Shown: positions 43,024-51,091, counted from the first letter of the stretch. The stretch is DNA of 64,000 nt from Pseudoselenomonas ruminantium (GCA_002373045.1 DFHU01000022.1:24835-88834); one strand, 5' to 3'. The notes: generated by a model from the letters alone, not told the origin. Numbers and translations: made by a program.

Positions 43024-43122
43024 AAAATGGTCCTTTCAATAGAGAATTTAACAAATCAATACAAAAGTATTATAATATAGCAGGGGAAAAAGATAAATAT
43101 TATGTATGTGGGAGGTTATTAA

Positions 43123-45045
43123 ATGAAAGGGTCTATGCGAAAAATGCTTTGTTTAGGGCTTACGGCGCTGTCCATGGGCGTGATGATGCCGGGGGCAATG
43201 GCTGCGGAAAAGGCGGCGATTACCCTGCCGCAAAAGATGGCCAATGGGGAAACGGTTGAAGTCTATTATCGCAAGGGATTGCCGCTTACAGCGGCGCGCG
43301 CTCGTGCTGCGGAACTGAAACAGGAAACGATGGTGCTTAAAGCGGGCTCTATTCGTCGTGAAGGTTCCAAGCCGCTTACTTGCGATATTTTGTTTGAAAA
43401 AGATGTGCCCGTAACCCTGCGTGACGGCACGGTTATCTATACGGATATTTTTCGTCCGGTAGACGAGGAAAAACATCCGGCAATTATGGCGTGGAGTCCT
43501 TATGGCAAGGAAATCGGCGGCCAGTGGCTCGACGATGTGCCGGGAAGGGCGGGCGTTCCACAGGCGGCGACTTCCGGCTTGGAAAAATTTGAAGCACCGG
43601 ACCCGGCATATTGGGTGGCACAGGGCTATGTCATCATCAATCCCGACAGCCGCGGGGCCTATCATTCGGAGGGGAACTTAAACTACTGGGGCAGTCAGAA
43701 TTCTAAAGATGGCTATGATACGATTGAGTGGGCGGCTACGCAGCCCTGGTCAAATGGCAAAATCGGCATGTCAGGCAATTCCTGGCTGACGGTTTCGCAA
43801 TGGTTTATTGCCGGCGAACAGCCGCCGCATTTAGCGGCCATTGCCCCGTGGGAAGGTTTTGTTGACCATTTCCGCGAAACGGCCAATCGTGGGGGAATTC
43901 CGAATCCCGTATTCCCCGAGGGGATTTTTGAAACCTTTGCCAGCAAGAATTACATTGAAGACCAGCCGCGCATGGTCGTGACGCATACGCTCTTGGACGC
44001 CTACTGGCAGGATAAGATTGCCAAGCTGCAAAACATCCACATTCCGGCCTATGTCGTGGCCAGCTTTACCAATCCAGTGCATACGCATGGCACCTTCGCC
44101 GGTTTCCGTCAGATTCCCAGCAAGAATAAATGGCTGCGCGTCCACAACACCAATGAATGGGCCGATTACTACCAGCCCGAACATGTGGAGGACTTGCGCA
44201 AGTTCTTTGACCATTACTTAAAGGGCGTGGCCAATGACTGGGAAAAGACGCCGCGCGTGCGCCTGTCGGTTCTCGACCCCGGTCATAAAGACGTAGTGGA
44301 CAGAGTTGAGCAGGAATTCCCGTTGGCGAGAACGCAGTATAAAAAGCTGTATCTGACCAGTCAAAAGACATTGGCAGGGACAAATGAGGCGCAGGAGCAA
44401 ATCATCAGCTACGATACGCAGGCAGAACAGCCAGCGGTCAACTTTGTGCTGAACTTTGACCAGGATACGGAGCTTACCGGCTATATGAACCTGCATACCT
44501 ATGTGGAAGCTGACGGTGCTGATGATATGGAACTGCAGGTCACGGTGCAAAAGCTGGATAAGGACGGCAAGGTGATCACTGACCCCATGACGCATATGCC
44601 GGTCTTTTCTGAAGGATATTTGCGCGTATCCCAGCGGGCTTTGGATGAGGAAAAATCCACGCCGGCCGAACCGGTCTTAAAACATACCCATGAGGATTTA
44701 CTGAAAAAAGGCGAGATTGTGCCCGTGGATATTGGCATCTGGCCGATGGGCATGAAATACCATGCCGGCGAAAAACTGCAGCTTACCATAGCCGCCTACC
44801 AGCCGCCTAAGGCTGACAGCGTACCACCATTTGGCATAGCAAAGATTGCTGTTCCCGCCGAGGGATATACCTTTATGCCGGACGAAAAAACAGCCATGAA
44901 AACTTTAGGCGGCAACCATACCGAAGTTACCCATCCGGAACGGACTGTCAAGGCGCCGGCGACCCGCAATAAAGGAAAGCACATTATCCATGTTGGAGGC
45001 AAATATGACAGCTATTTGTTAGTGCCGGTAGTGCCGGAAAAATAA
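43123..45045 (+). CDS. Secreted CocE/NonD (X-Pro dipeptidyl-peptidase S15) family hydrolase
   Basis: A 640-residue protein with a Sec signal peptide (SMRKMLCLGLTALSMGVMMP then GAMAAE). The alpha/beta-hydrolase core carries DGTVIYTDIFRP, the oxyanion-side YVIINPDSRGAYHSEG and the nucleophile elbow GMSGNSW with Ser220. A helical cap and a C-terminal jelly-roll domain (about 430-640, starting YKKLYLTSQKTLAGTN) follow as in CocE-type esterases and X-prolyl peptidases. It probably acts on acyl or peptidyl substrates outside the cytoplasm; the substrate cannot be determined. GGAGG precedes the ATG, and a terminator follows the gene. Confidence 0.8.
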   Translation: MKGSMRKMLCLGLTALSMGVMMPGAMAAEKAAITLPQKMANGETVEVYYRKGLPLTAARARAAELKQETMVLKAGSIRREGSKPLTCDILFEKDVPVTLRDGTVIYTDIFRPVDEEKHPAIMAWSPYGKEIGGQWLDDVPGRAGVPQAATSGLEKFEAPDPAYWVAQGYVIINPDSRGAYHSEGNLNYWGSQNSKDGYDTIEWAATQPWSNGKIGMSGNSWLTVSQWFIAGEQPPHLAAIAPWEGFVDHFRETANRGGIPNPVFPEGIFETFASKNYIEDQPRMVVTHTLLDAYWQDKIAKLQNIHIPAYVVASFTNPVHTHGTFAGFRQIPSKNKWLRVHNTNEWADYYQPEHVEDLRKFFDHYLKGVANDWEKTPRVRLSVLDPGHKDVVDRVEQEFPLARTQYKKLYLTSQKTLAGTNEAQEQIISYDTQAEQPAVNFVLNFDQDTELTGYMNLHTYVEADGADDMELQVTVQKLDKDGKVITDPMTHMPVFSEGYLRVSQRALDEEKSTPAEPVLKHTHEDLLKKGEIVPVDIGIWPMGMKYHAGEKLQLTIAAYQPPKADSVPPFGIAKIAVPAEGYTFMPDEKTAMKTLGGNHTEVTHPERTVKAPATRNKGKHIIHVGGKYDSYLLVPVVPEK

Positions 45046-45071
45046 ATAGCTCAAAGTAGATTGCGCATACG

Positions 45072-45106
45072 AAAAGCCGCAGGCACTCAGACCTGCGGCT
45101 TTTATC
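45072..45106 (+). terminator. Terminator of the S15 hydrolase gene
   Basis: AAAAGCCGCAGG (45072-45083) pairs with CCTGCGGCTTTT (45092-45103), with the T-run inside and after the second arm. The symmetry lets it work on both strands. Confidence 0.85.
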
Positions 45107-45215
45107 ATATAATTCCTTTACCTGCAAAGCTTCCCCACTCTTGAAGGCATGTGTATGTGTCATCACTTCCCCAAGTGACAAAAGCTATTATACGATTCGA
45201 TACTAGCGGGGGCAA

Positions 45216-45261
45216 TACCACCTAAGTATGAAATTGATTACATAATACTACTTTGGTGGTA
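45216..45261. promoter_or_regulatory. Inverted repeat upstream of the broken membrane-protein gene
   Basis: TACCACCTAAGTA (45216-45228) is the inverted copy of TACTTTGGTGGTA (45249-45261) with one mismatch and a 20-nt spacer. A smaller hairpin (TCACTT CCCC AAGTGA) lies at 45163-45178. Either may be an operator or an RNA structure in the leader; the remainder of this 300-bp gap shows no gene. Confidence 0.4.
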
Positions 45262-45343
45262 ATATCGAGGGAATTTGCTGTGAAATATTAAACATGATAT
45301 AATTTTATCATAGACAATTTATGTTTTTTAGAGGAGGCCTTTT

Positions 45344-45809
45344 ATGAACTTTTTACGCATAAGTAAGGAAGCACTGTCACTGGCAATGGCTTATGTAGGC
45401 GTATTGGTCGGTGCTGCCTAATGTATGGCTGGCGGTAATTAACTATTTTGCCCTCTGTGCGATGAACGGTGTGTCGATGGCGTTTGTGCTGGGCGGTTCG
45501 GTGGTGCTGACCGTGGCCTGGTTTGAAGAACGGGAAAACATCGTCCGGGAAAAATTCCTGCGCCGCAAGATGATGCGGCTCCTGTTCCGCAAGTACGATG
45601 ATGACTATGCGTTTACGGCAAAGCACAAAAAAGATTTCCATAAGCTCGGCGAAATGTCTGTGGCCGATACGAAGGGGGGGGAACAGGATATCAAATCCTA
45701 TGTAAAAGATGTGGTGGAAAACACCGACGATTTGCAGACATATGCCAAGGAAAATCTGTCGATGGAGGGTTCGCCCTTGAAAAAGAGGAAAAAACCAACA
45801 AATAGCTAA
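45344..45809 (+). pseudogene. Frameshifted small membrane protein gene
   Basis: The start at 45344 has GAGGAGG upstream and reads MNFLRISKEALSLAMAYVGV before TAA 45419-45421. A second frame, open from 45411, continues as LPNVWLAVINYFALCAMNGV with a hydrophobic helix (SMAFVLGGSVVLTVAWF) and a charged cytoplasmic tail (RENIVREKFLRRKMMRLLFR). Together they form one protein of about 155 residues with two transmembrane segments, broken by a one-base change near 45405-45415. The family is not recognised. An 8-G run near 45674 shows that the region is prone to slippage, but the frame is intact there. Confidence 0.6.
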
Positions 45810-45843
45810 GTGATAATGGTGATTATATTTTGGAGGTAGGAAG

Positions 45844-46251
45844 ATGGAAGCAGTAAATGCAAGGGCCGAAAAAGCCGTGGAGTACAAGCACAATCGTTGC
45901 AATTGTGCACAGGCGGTATTGCTAGCCTATGAAGATGAACTGGGCAGACCCGCAGAGGATATCCTGGCCATGGGCTCCGGCTTTGGCTCGGGTATGGGCG
46001 GCATGGAAGGAACCTGCGGTGCGTTATGCGGGGCGGTCATGGCATTGGGCCTGCTCAATAAATCCGATACGCCCAGCAAGATGATTGCGAAAGATATGTT
46101 GCAGGAATTCAAGGAAATGTCCGGTGGGGCGACAATCTGCCGGGAGTTAAAGGGCATAGGCACCGGGAAAATGCTCTGCGCCTGTGATGACTGTGTGCGT
46201 CATGGCGTGTTGGTGTTGGAAAGCCGTTTGGCCGGTATCGGCTGCAAATAA
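45844..46251 (+). CDS. C-GCAxxG-C-C family redox protein
   Basis: A 135-residue protein of the C_GCAxxG_C_C family. The conserved cysteines appear in order: NRCNCAQAVLLAY (about 19-31), the glycine-rich MGSGFGSGMGGMEGTCGALCG (split here: MGSGFGSGMGG then MEGTCGALCGAVMAL), then ATICRELKG and LCACDDCVRHG. These proteins are thought to bind metal or take part in redox chemistry, and are common in anaerobes. GGAGG precedes the ATG and a terminator follows after 9 bp. Confidence 0.85.
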   Translation: MEAVNARAEKAVEYKHNRCNCAQAVLLAYEDELGRPAEDILAMGSGFGSGMGGMEGTCGALCGAVMALGLLNKSDTPSKMIAKDMLQEFKEMSGGATICRELKGIGTGKMLCACDDCVRHGVLVLESRLAGIGCK

Positions 46252-46260
46252 ATGACCGGA

Positions 46261-46302
46261 AAATCCACGGGAGTTTCTTCAGGGAACTTCCGTGGATTTT
46301 TT
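46261..46302 (+). terminator. Terminator after the C-GCAxxG-C-C gene
   Basis: AAATCCACGG (46261-46270) pairs with CCGTGGATTT (46290-46299), followed by further T residues. Confidence 0.85.
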
Positions 46303-46346
46303 ATATAGAGGGGATAAAGGATTTTATGTTGATGGGGCGAAATAAA

Positions 46347-46378
46347 GTCATATACAAGTCACATAGGGAGAATAAAAT
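46347..46378 (+). promoter_or_regulatory. Two-component operon promoter with tandem GTCAYAT boxes
   Basis: GTCATAT (46347-46353) and GTCACAT (46358-46364) are direct repeats with an 11-bp period. A -10-like TAAAAT (46373-46378) lies 8 bp after the second box, so the repeats cover the -35 region, as in PhoB/OmpR-class activation. The same layout is found at 48209-48240. Confidence 0.65.
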
Positions 46379-46417
46379 TGAAGCGAATAAGTGATTTTCT
46401 ATGTGAAGGGGGCGCCT

Positions 46418-47101
46418 ATGTTTTCAATATTAGTAGCGGAGGATGACCGCAATCTCAACCGCATGATTTGTGCGAAGCTCAAACAGGAGCAGTATCATGT
46501 CTTTCCGGCTTTTGATGGGCAGGAGGCGTTGGATATTATGGAGCGGGAGCATATTGACCTCGTCATCAGCGATGTGATGATGCCCCGGATGGATGGGCTG
46601 GAACTCACGGCAGCTCTGCGCGGCGCGAAAATGGATTTGCCCATCTTAATCATCACCGCCAAAGGGCAGATGGAGGATATGGAGCGGGGCTTCCGGGCGG
46701 GGACGGACGATTATATGGTTAAGCCGATTCAGCTTCGGGAACTCATGCTGCGCGTGGGCGCGTTATTGCGCCGGGCGCAGCTGATGAGTGAAAAGCGGCT
46801 GACGATTCGGGGCACGATTCTTGACTATGCATCCCTTACGGTGCAGACGGGAGAGCAGACCGATACTTTGCCGCCCAAGGAGTTTTATCTGCTGTTCAAG
46901 CTGCTCAATCAGCCGGGCAAAATTTTTACCCGGCAGGAGCTGTTGGACGAGATTTGGGGCGTGGACAAGGATACGGACAGCCGCAATGTGGATGCCCATA
47001 TCAAAAAACTGCGTCACCGCTTCGCCGCTAATCCCGACTTTGCCATTGAAACGGTGCGGGGCTTGGGGTATAAGGCGGTATTTAAGGATGAAACGTCATG
47101 A
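46418..47101 (+). CDS. OmpR/PhoB-family response regulator
   Basis: A 227-residue regulator. The receiver domain has the acidic pocket Glu8-Asp9-Asp10 (LVAEDDRN), the phosphorylated Asp52 in LVISDVMMP, and the conserved Thr/Lys in ITAKGQ and YMVKPIQL. The C-terminal winged helix (about 130-225) includes PPKEFYLLFKLLNQPGKIFT and NVDAHIKKLRHRF with GLGYKAVF. The ATG at 46418 behind AAGGGGG is chosen; an upstream in-frame start at 46391 adds a non-family leader. It overlaps the kinase gene by 4 bp. The tandem GTCAYAT boxes of its own promoter suggest autoregulation. Confidence 0.9.
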   Translation: MFSILVAEDDRNLNRMICAKLKQEQYHVFPAFDGQEALDIMEREHIDLVISDVMMPRMDGLELTAALRGAKMDLPILIITAKGQMEDMERGFRAGTDDYMVKPIQLRELMLRVGALLRRAQLMSEKRLTIRGTILDYASLTVQTGEQTDTLPPKEFYLLFKLLNQPGKIFTRQELLDEIWGVDKDTDSRNVDAHIKKLRHRFAANPDFAIETVRGLGYKAVFKDETS

Positions 47102-48171
47102 AGAAACAGCTTATTTTGCCCCTGCGGCTCTACCACAGCCTGACCACCTTGCTCACATTGGCCTTGTGCTGTGGCGTGTCCAGTTTGTTGGTCTATCTGT
47201 TGGACAGTCTGACGGGGCTGCAATTGGAACTGCCGGTAGCACTCATTATCTGCAGTTTGCTCACGATTGTTTCCGGGGCGTTGCTATTGGCTTGGGAAGC
47301 TGGTTTTTACATCCGTCCGGCGCAGTCTGTGGCAGAGGCCACGGGGCGTATCGCCAAGGGCGATTTTGCCGTGCGTGTGCCCCAGCCGGAGCATCTAGTC
47401 AGTACGGAGGAAGGCGTGAAGCTGATTGAGAATTTCAACCGCATGGCCAAGGAACTGCAAAGCATTGACCATATGCAAAAGGGCTTTACCGGCAGCGTAT
47501 CCCATGAATTCAAGACGCCGCTTTCTTCCATTGTCGGCTTTTCGGAAATCTTGCTCGAAGGCGGATTAAGTGAGGAAGAACGGCGGGAGTATACGGGGCT
47601 TGTCCATGAGGAGGCCCTAAGGCTTTCGCGGCTGGCGGAAAATCTTTTGCGCTTGTCGCGGCTCGATGCGCAGGCCATTGTCATGCGCCATGAGGATATT
47701 GCGGTGGATGAGCAGATACGCCAATGTGTGATTCTTTTAGCTGAGCGCTGGGAAACAAAGGATATTTCGTTTTCGTTGGATTTGCCTGCACTGATGATTG
47801 AAAGCGACCCGGATATGACCAAGCAGGTATGGCTGAACCTTATCGACAATGCCGTCAAGTATTCGGCAAAGGGCAGCACGATTCAGATTACGGGTGAGTC
47901 TGCGCCCGGTTCCATCTGCGTGCATATCAAGGATGAAGGCATCGGCATTCCTGTGGATAAACAGGCGCATATCTTTGAGCGGTTTTATCAATGTGACGAA
48001 TCCCATCAGGAAAAAGGCCATGGCCTGGGGCTTTCCATCGTCAAGCGGATTTTGGAATTGTTGGGCGGTCAGATTGCTTGCCGAAGCCAGATAGGGAAGG
48101 GAACGGAAATGATTGTAGCCCTGCCGCTGGACAGTGGCAAAAGCTGTTTGCTCCCAATATTAGCGAAATAA
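47098..48171 (+). CDS. Sensor histidine kinase with short-loop membrane sensor
   Basis: A 357-residue kinase. Two transmembrane helices (about 15-36 and 46-68) are joined by only about ten residues, so it lacks a periplasmic sensor domain and belongs to the intramembrane-sensing type. Cysteines 24 and 25 (LALCCGV) lie in helix 1 and Cys52 in helix 2, a possible thiol switch. HAMP (about 70-122), then the phospho-acceptor His136 in SVSHEFKTPLSS, and the ATPase with LNLIDNAVKYS, DEGIGI and GHGLGLSIVKRILEL are complete. It is translationally coupled to the regulator. The target genes are probably its own operon and the downstream redox operon. Confidence 0.9.
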   Translation: MKKQLILPLRLYHSLTTLLTLALCCGVSSLLVYLLDSLTGLQLELPVALIICSLLTIVSGALLLAWEAGFYIRPAQSVAEATGRIAKGDFAVRVPQPEHLVSTEEGVKLIENFNRMAKELQSIDHMQKGFTGSVSHEFKTPLSSIVGFSEILLEGGLSEEERREYTGLVHEEALRLSRLAENLLRLSRLDAQAIVMRHEDIAVDEQIRQCVILLAERWETKDISFSLDLPALMIESDPDMTKQVWLNLIDNAVKYSAKGSTIQITGESAPGSICVHIKDEGIGIPVDKQAHIFERFYQCDESHQEKGHGLGLSIVKRILELLGGQIACRSQIGKGTEMIVALPLDSGKSCLLPILAK

Positions 48172-48208
48172 AATTTTTTACAAAAAGATTGTAAAAAACC
48201 GAATAAAA

Positions 48209-48240
48209 GTCACATAGAGGTCACATTTGGTCTCTATAAT
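48209..48240 (+). promoter_or_regulatory. Redox-operon promoter with tandem GTCACAT boxes
   Basis: GTCACAT at 48209-48215 and again at 48220-48226 (11-bp period) is followed after 8 bp by TATAAT (48235-48240). The spacing is identical to that at 46347-46378. The expected transcription start is near 48247, 34 bp before the gene start. Confidence 0.7.
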
Positions 48241-48280
48241 CAAAAACGTAGTAGCGATGAGGTTCAGAAAGGAGATAATG

Positions 48281-49219
48281 ATGCCAACGGAAAAGAAACG
48301 CATACAAAAGGATATCGTCATCATCGGTGCCGGCATGGCTGGGCTTACCGCCGCCCTTTATGCAGGGCGCATGAATCTGTCGGTACTGGTGTTAGAAAAC
48401 GCACTGGTAGGCGGTCAGATTGCCAATGCTACCGGGATTGAGAATTATCCGGGGCTGCCCAATGTGGCGGGCAAGGATTTAATCGCAACCGTACAGCAGC
48501 AGGCGGAGAACTTTGGCGCTGTGGTTGATGAGTTTGACACGATAGAAAAAGTCAGCTTGCAGGAAGAACAAAAAATCGTGGAAACCGAGTCCTGCATTTA
48601 CGAAGCCGGCAGCGTCATTATCGCTTCAGGTATGGAACGGCGCAAGCTGCCGCTGTCCGAAGAACGCAAATACGCCGGCAAGGGTGTGCACTATTGTGAG
48701 CTTTGTGACGGTCATCTGTATCAGGACAAGGTGATTGCCGTTATGGGCGGCGGCAATGCTGCCGTGGATGCAGCCAACTTCCTGACCAAGTACGCCAAGA
48801 AGCTATATCTGCTGCACCGTTCTAAGCTGCGTGCCGATGAATCCGCGCAGGAAAAACTGCGTAGCAATGAAAAAGTAGAAATTCTGCTCGAAACCGATGT
48901 GATAGCATTGAAGGGTGAAAAGCGCTTAGAAAGCGTTGAAGTTTTGGACAAAGCGACTGGCGAAAAGAAAGAATTAGCCATAGATGGCATTTTCGTCAAT
49001 ATCGGCGTTACGCCCAATACGGCGCTGTTTCAGGCGGATATTGAGCTGGCCGAAGATGGCCGGATTGCGGCAGGGGAAGATTGCCGCACCAATATTCCGG
49101 GCGTTTTTGCCGCCGGTGATGTCCGGCACAAAGAAGTAAGGCAGCTTACAACAGCCGCCGCAGATGGTACGACAGCCGCAATTTTAGCGGAGAAATATTT
49201 AGGAACTGTTCATAAATAA
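48281..49219 (+). CDS. trxB: Thioredoxin reductase-like NAD(P)H:disulfide flavoprotein
   Basis: A 312-residue flavoprotein. FAD-binding IIGAGMAGLTAALYAGRM is near residue 14, the redox pair Cys139-Glu-Leu-Cys142 in HYCELCDGH, the NADPH-binding VMGGGNAAVDAANFLTKYA after it, and the C-terminal FAD motif GVFAAGDVRHKEVRQLTTAA. It reduces thioredoxin or glutaredoxin-like partners. ATG 48281 fits AAAGGAG; the frame also opens at 48227, but that lies upstream of the predicted -10 box and cannot be used. The last residues (LGTVHK) and the TAA come from the MITE-like repeat inserted at the 3' end. It is the first gene of the redox operon. Confidence 0.9.
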   Translation: MPTEKKRIQKDIVIIGAGMAGLTAALYAGRMNLSVLVLENALVGGQIANATGIENYPGLPNVAGKDLIATVQQQAENFGAVVDEFDTIEKVSLQEEQKIVETESCIYEAGSVIIASGMERRKLPLSEERKYAGKGVHYCELCDGHLYQDKVIAVMGGGNAAVDAANFLTKYAKKLYLLHRSKLRADESAQEKLRSNEKVEILLETDVIALKGEKRLESVEVLDKATGEKKELAIDGIFVNIGVTPNTALFQADIELAEDGRIAAGEDCRTNIPGVFAAGDVRHKEVRQLTTAAADGTTAAILAEKYLGTVHK

Positions 49220-49245
49220 ATTTTAGTAAATTGCAAGTTCCTTAG
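49199..49245. repeat. 47-bp relative of the MITE-like element
   Basis: TTAGGAACTGTTCATAAATA plus AATTTTAG (49199-49226) is identical to the left end of the 40581 element; the right end reads TTGCAAGTTCCTTAG. It looks like an internal deletion form. It supplies the last seven codons, including the stop, of the upstream gene. Confidence 0.65.
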
Positions 49246-49271
49246 CGCAAATCAGAAAGGGGAAATGAAAA

Positions 49272-49502
49272 ATGGTTAAGGTTTATTCAATCAATAATTG
49301 TCCGTGGTGTGACAAGGTAAAGAAATACCTGCAGTCGCGTCAGGTGGAATACGTGGAATGCAATATCGAAAATGACGAGGCCGCGCTGGCGGAATGTCAG
49401 GCGCTTACTGGTGATGAAGCCGTTCCCGTGATTACTGCGGATGGCAAAGAGTATGTACTGGGCTTTGACAAGGGTAAGATTGATGTCCTGCTGGGGCTTT
49501 GA
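49272..49502 (+). CDS. Glutaredoxin/NrdH-like thiol protein
   Basis: A 76-residue glutaredoxin-fold protein with the active site NNCPWCDKVKKYL (Cys-Pro-Trp-Cys) and the cis-proline segment EAVPVITADG. It passes electrons from a reductase to target disulfides, perhaps to ribonucleotide reductase or to the peroxidase encoded next. It lies 53 bp after the reductase gene and has AAAGGGGAAA upstream. It belongs to the redox operon. Confidence 0.85.
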   Translation: MVKVYSINNCPWCDKVKKYLQSRQVEYVECNIENDEAALAECQALTGDEAVPVITADGKEYVLGFDKGKIDVLLGL

Positions 49503-49554
49503 TTGAATAATTGCGTTAATGAACTGCCATAAGGCATATAAGAGGAGAATAAAG

Positions 49555-50100
49555 ATGAGTGTTTATGATTTTTCGGCAAAGACGAACAGCGGTGAGGAAA
49601 AATCCTTAAAGGATTATGCAGGCAAGGTACTGATTATTGTCAATACCGCCAGCAAGTGCGGCTTCACTCCGCAGTACAAGGTACTGCAGGAACTTTACGA
49701 TAAGTATCAGGACAAGGGGCTGGAAATCCTGGGCTTTCCCTGCAACCAGTTTGGTGCGCAGGAACCGGGCAGCAATAGCGAAGTACAGCAGTTCTGCCGC
49801 CGCAACTACGGCGTAAGCTTCCAGATTTTTGAGAAAGGCGATGTGCGCGGCGAAACCGCTCAGCCGCTCTTCAAGTATCTGACTGCAGAAAAGGGCTTCA
49901 AGGGCTTTGACAAGGACCATGAACTGTCGGCTATCCTCATGGATGCACTTAAGAAAAACTATCCGGAATATCTCGAAGATGACGGCATCAAGTGGAATTT
50001 CACCAAGTTCCTCATTGACAGGGAAGGCAAGGTGGTAGAGCGTTTTGAACCGACCACGAGCCCGTCTGCAATGACGGCAGCAATCGAAAAGCTGTTATAA
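49555..50100 (+). CDS. Glutathione peroxidase family protein (cysteine type)
   Basis: A 181-residue peroxidase. The catalytic Cys35 stands in NTASKCGFTPQY (a cysteine, not selenocysteine), with Gln in FPCNQFGAQEPG and Trp in KWNFTKFLID completing the tetrad. Such enzymes in bacteria usually take electrons from thioredoxin-like proteins, for which the two upstream genes are fitting donors. The ATG at 49555 behind AGAGGAG is chosen over 49519. Confidence 0.9.
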   Translation: MSVYDFSAKTNSGEEKSLKDYAGKVLIIVNTASKCGFTPQYKVLQELYDKYQDKGLEILGFPCNQFGAQEPGSNSEVQQFCRRNYGVSFQIFEKGDVRGETAQPLFKYLTAEKGFKGFDKDHELSAILMDALKKNYPEYLEDDGIKWNFTKFLIDREGKVVERFEPTTSPSAMTAAIEKLL

Positions 50101-50146
50101 AAAATGTGTGTAATGTGTATTATGTGTAGATAAAGGAGAGATTAAC

Positions 50147-50692
50147 ATGAGCTTACATGGTATTACGAAGGGAACCCCGTTGGAAAAAATGGCAGAAATG
50201 ATGGCTTTGGGCGAAGCCAAGGGCACAATGATGTATTATACGCTGGCGCGTCTGGCCAAGGAGCAGGGGCTTGACGATGTGGCTGAACAGTTTATCGAAG
50301 CGGCTAATCAGGAAGCTGTCCATGCCGGTTTCTATGCAACGGTAAACGGCATGCTTCCCAAGGATTTCTGGCAGCTCGTGCGCGGTCTGATGAGCGCAGA
50401 AACCAGCGGTGAAAAGAAGGTCAAGGCTATGGCCGATAAATTCCGCGAGGCAGGTCTTGCCGAAGCTGCTGATGAAATGGAAATCTTTGCCAAGCAGGAA
50501 GGCCATCATGGCGTTGTACTGGCTAAAATTTTGGAAAAATATTGTCCGGGACTGTTGGAAGCTGCCGGCAAAAAAATCTATGTCTGCTCGGTTTGCGGCT
50601 ATGAGCATGTAGGCGATTTGGATGCGGAACCGGATGATTTTGCCTGCCCGCTCTGCGGCCAGCCGAAGAAAGTGTTCAAACTGAAGGATTGA
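50147..50692 (+). CDS. rbr: Rubrerythrin
   Basis: A 181-residue peroxide-scavenging protein. Residues 1-140 form the ferritin-like di-iron domain with EXXH-type ligands (EAANQEAVHAGFY and KQEGHHGVVLAKILE); residues 141-181 form a rubredoxin-like domain with CSVCGYEH and CPLCGQPKK. It reduces hydrogen peroxide to water in anaerobes. AAAGGAGAG precedes the ATG. It is the fourth gene of the redox operon. Confidence 0.9.
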   Translation: MSLHGITKGTPLEKMAEMMALGEAKGTMMYYTLARLAKEQGLDDVAEQFIEAANQEAVHAGFYATVNGMLPKDFWQLVRGLMSAETSGEKKVKAMADKFREAGLAEAADEMEIFAKQEGHHGVVLAKILEKYCPGLLEAAGKKIYVCSVCGYEHVGDLDAEPDDFACPLCGQPKKVFKLKD

Positions 50693-50706
50693 GGGGACTT
50701 TTGACC

Positions 50707-51048
50707 ATGACAGATCAGGAAGTAATCCAGGCGTTTCATATCATGTGGGATAATTTTCCCGAACCGGTGACCATTACCCAGCGGAGCCGGGAGATTATCG
50801 CTGTGAATAAAAAAGCGGCAGAATTGGGATTGACTGCGGGGATTAAGTGTTCCTCAATTGGGCGACCCGAAGACCATAAAGGCTGCCTGTGCAACAAGGC
50901 CATTGATGAAAACAAGTCCGTACATGTGGCTTATGAAGGCCCGCAGGGCAAAGCCTACGGTTTTTGGACACCGATTACGGAACGTCCGGAATGGATTCTC
51001 CATTTCAGCGTAGGCCGGGTGGCAGAATATCAGGAAATTAAACGCTGA
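50707..51048 (+). CDS. Small PAS-like protein
   Basis: A 113-residue protein with a PAS-type pattern: MWDNFPEPVTITQRSREIIA and VNKKAAELGL, then a beta-rich end (KAYGFWTPITERPEWILHFS). Cysteines in IKCSSIG and KGCLCNKA could bind a cofactor or act as a thiol switch. Placed 14 bp after rubrerythrin and before the operon terminator, it may be a redox sensor or accessory protein; function unknown. Confidence 0.65.
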   Translation: MTDQEVIQAFHIMWDNFPEPVTITQRSREIIAVNKKAAELGLTAGIKCSSIGRPEDHKGCLCNKAIDENKSVHVAYEGPQGKAYGFWTPITERPEWILHFSVGRVAEYQEIKR

Positions 51049-51091
51049 AAAATAGCCTGACAGGGCGTATGGCTTTGTCAGGCTATTTTTG
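51048..51091 (+). terminator. Terminator of the redox operon
   Basis: AAAAATAGCCTGACA (51048-51062) pairs with TGTCAGGCTATTTTT (51076-51090), giving a 15-bp stem ending in T residues. Confidence 0.9.

Noticed and set aside
48227..48280. Upstream start of the thioredoxin reductase-like gene
   Set aside because: It lies upstream of the predicted -10 box (48235-48240) and adds a leader without family similarity.
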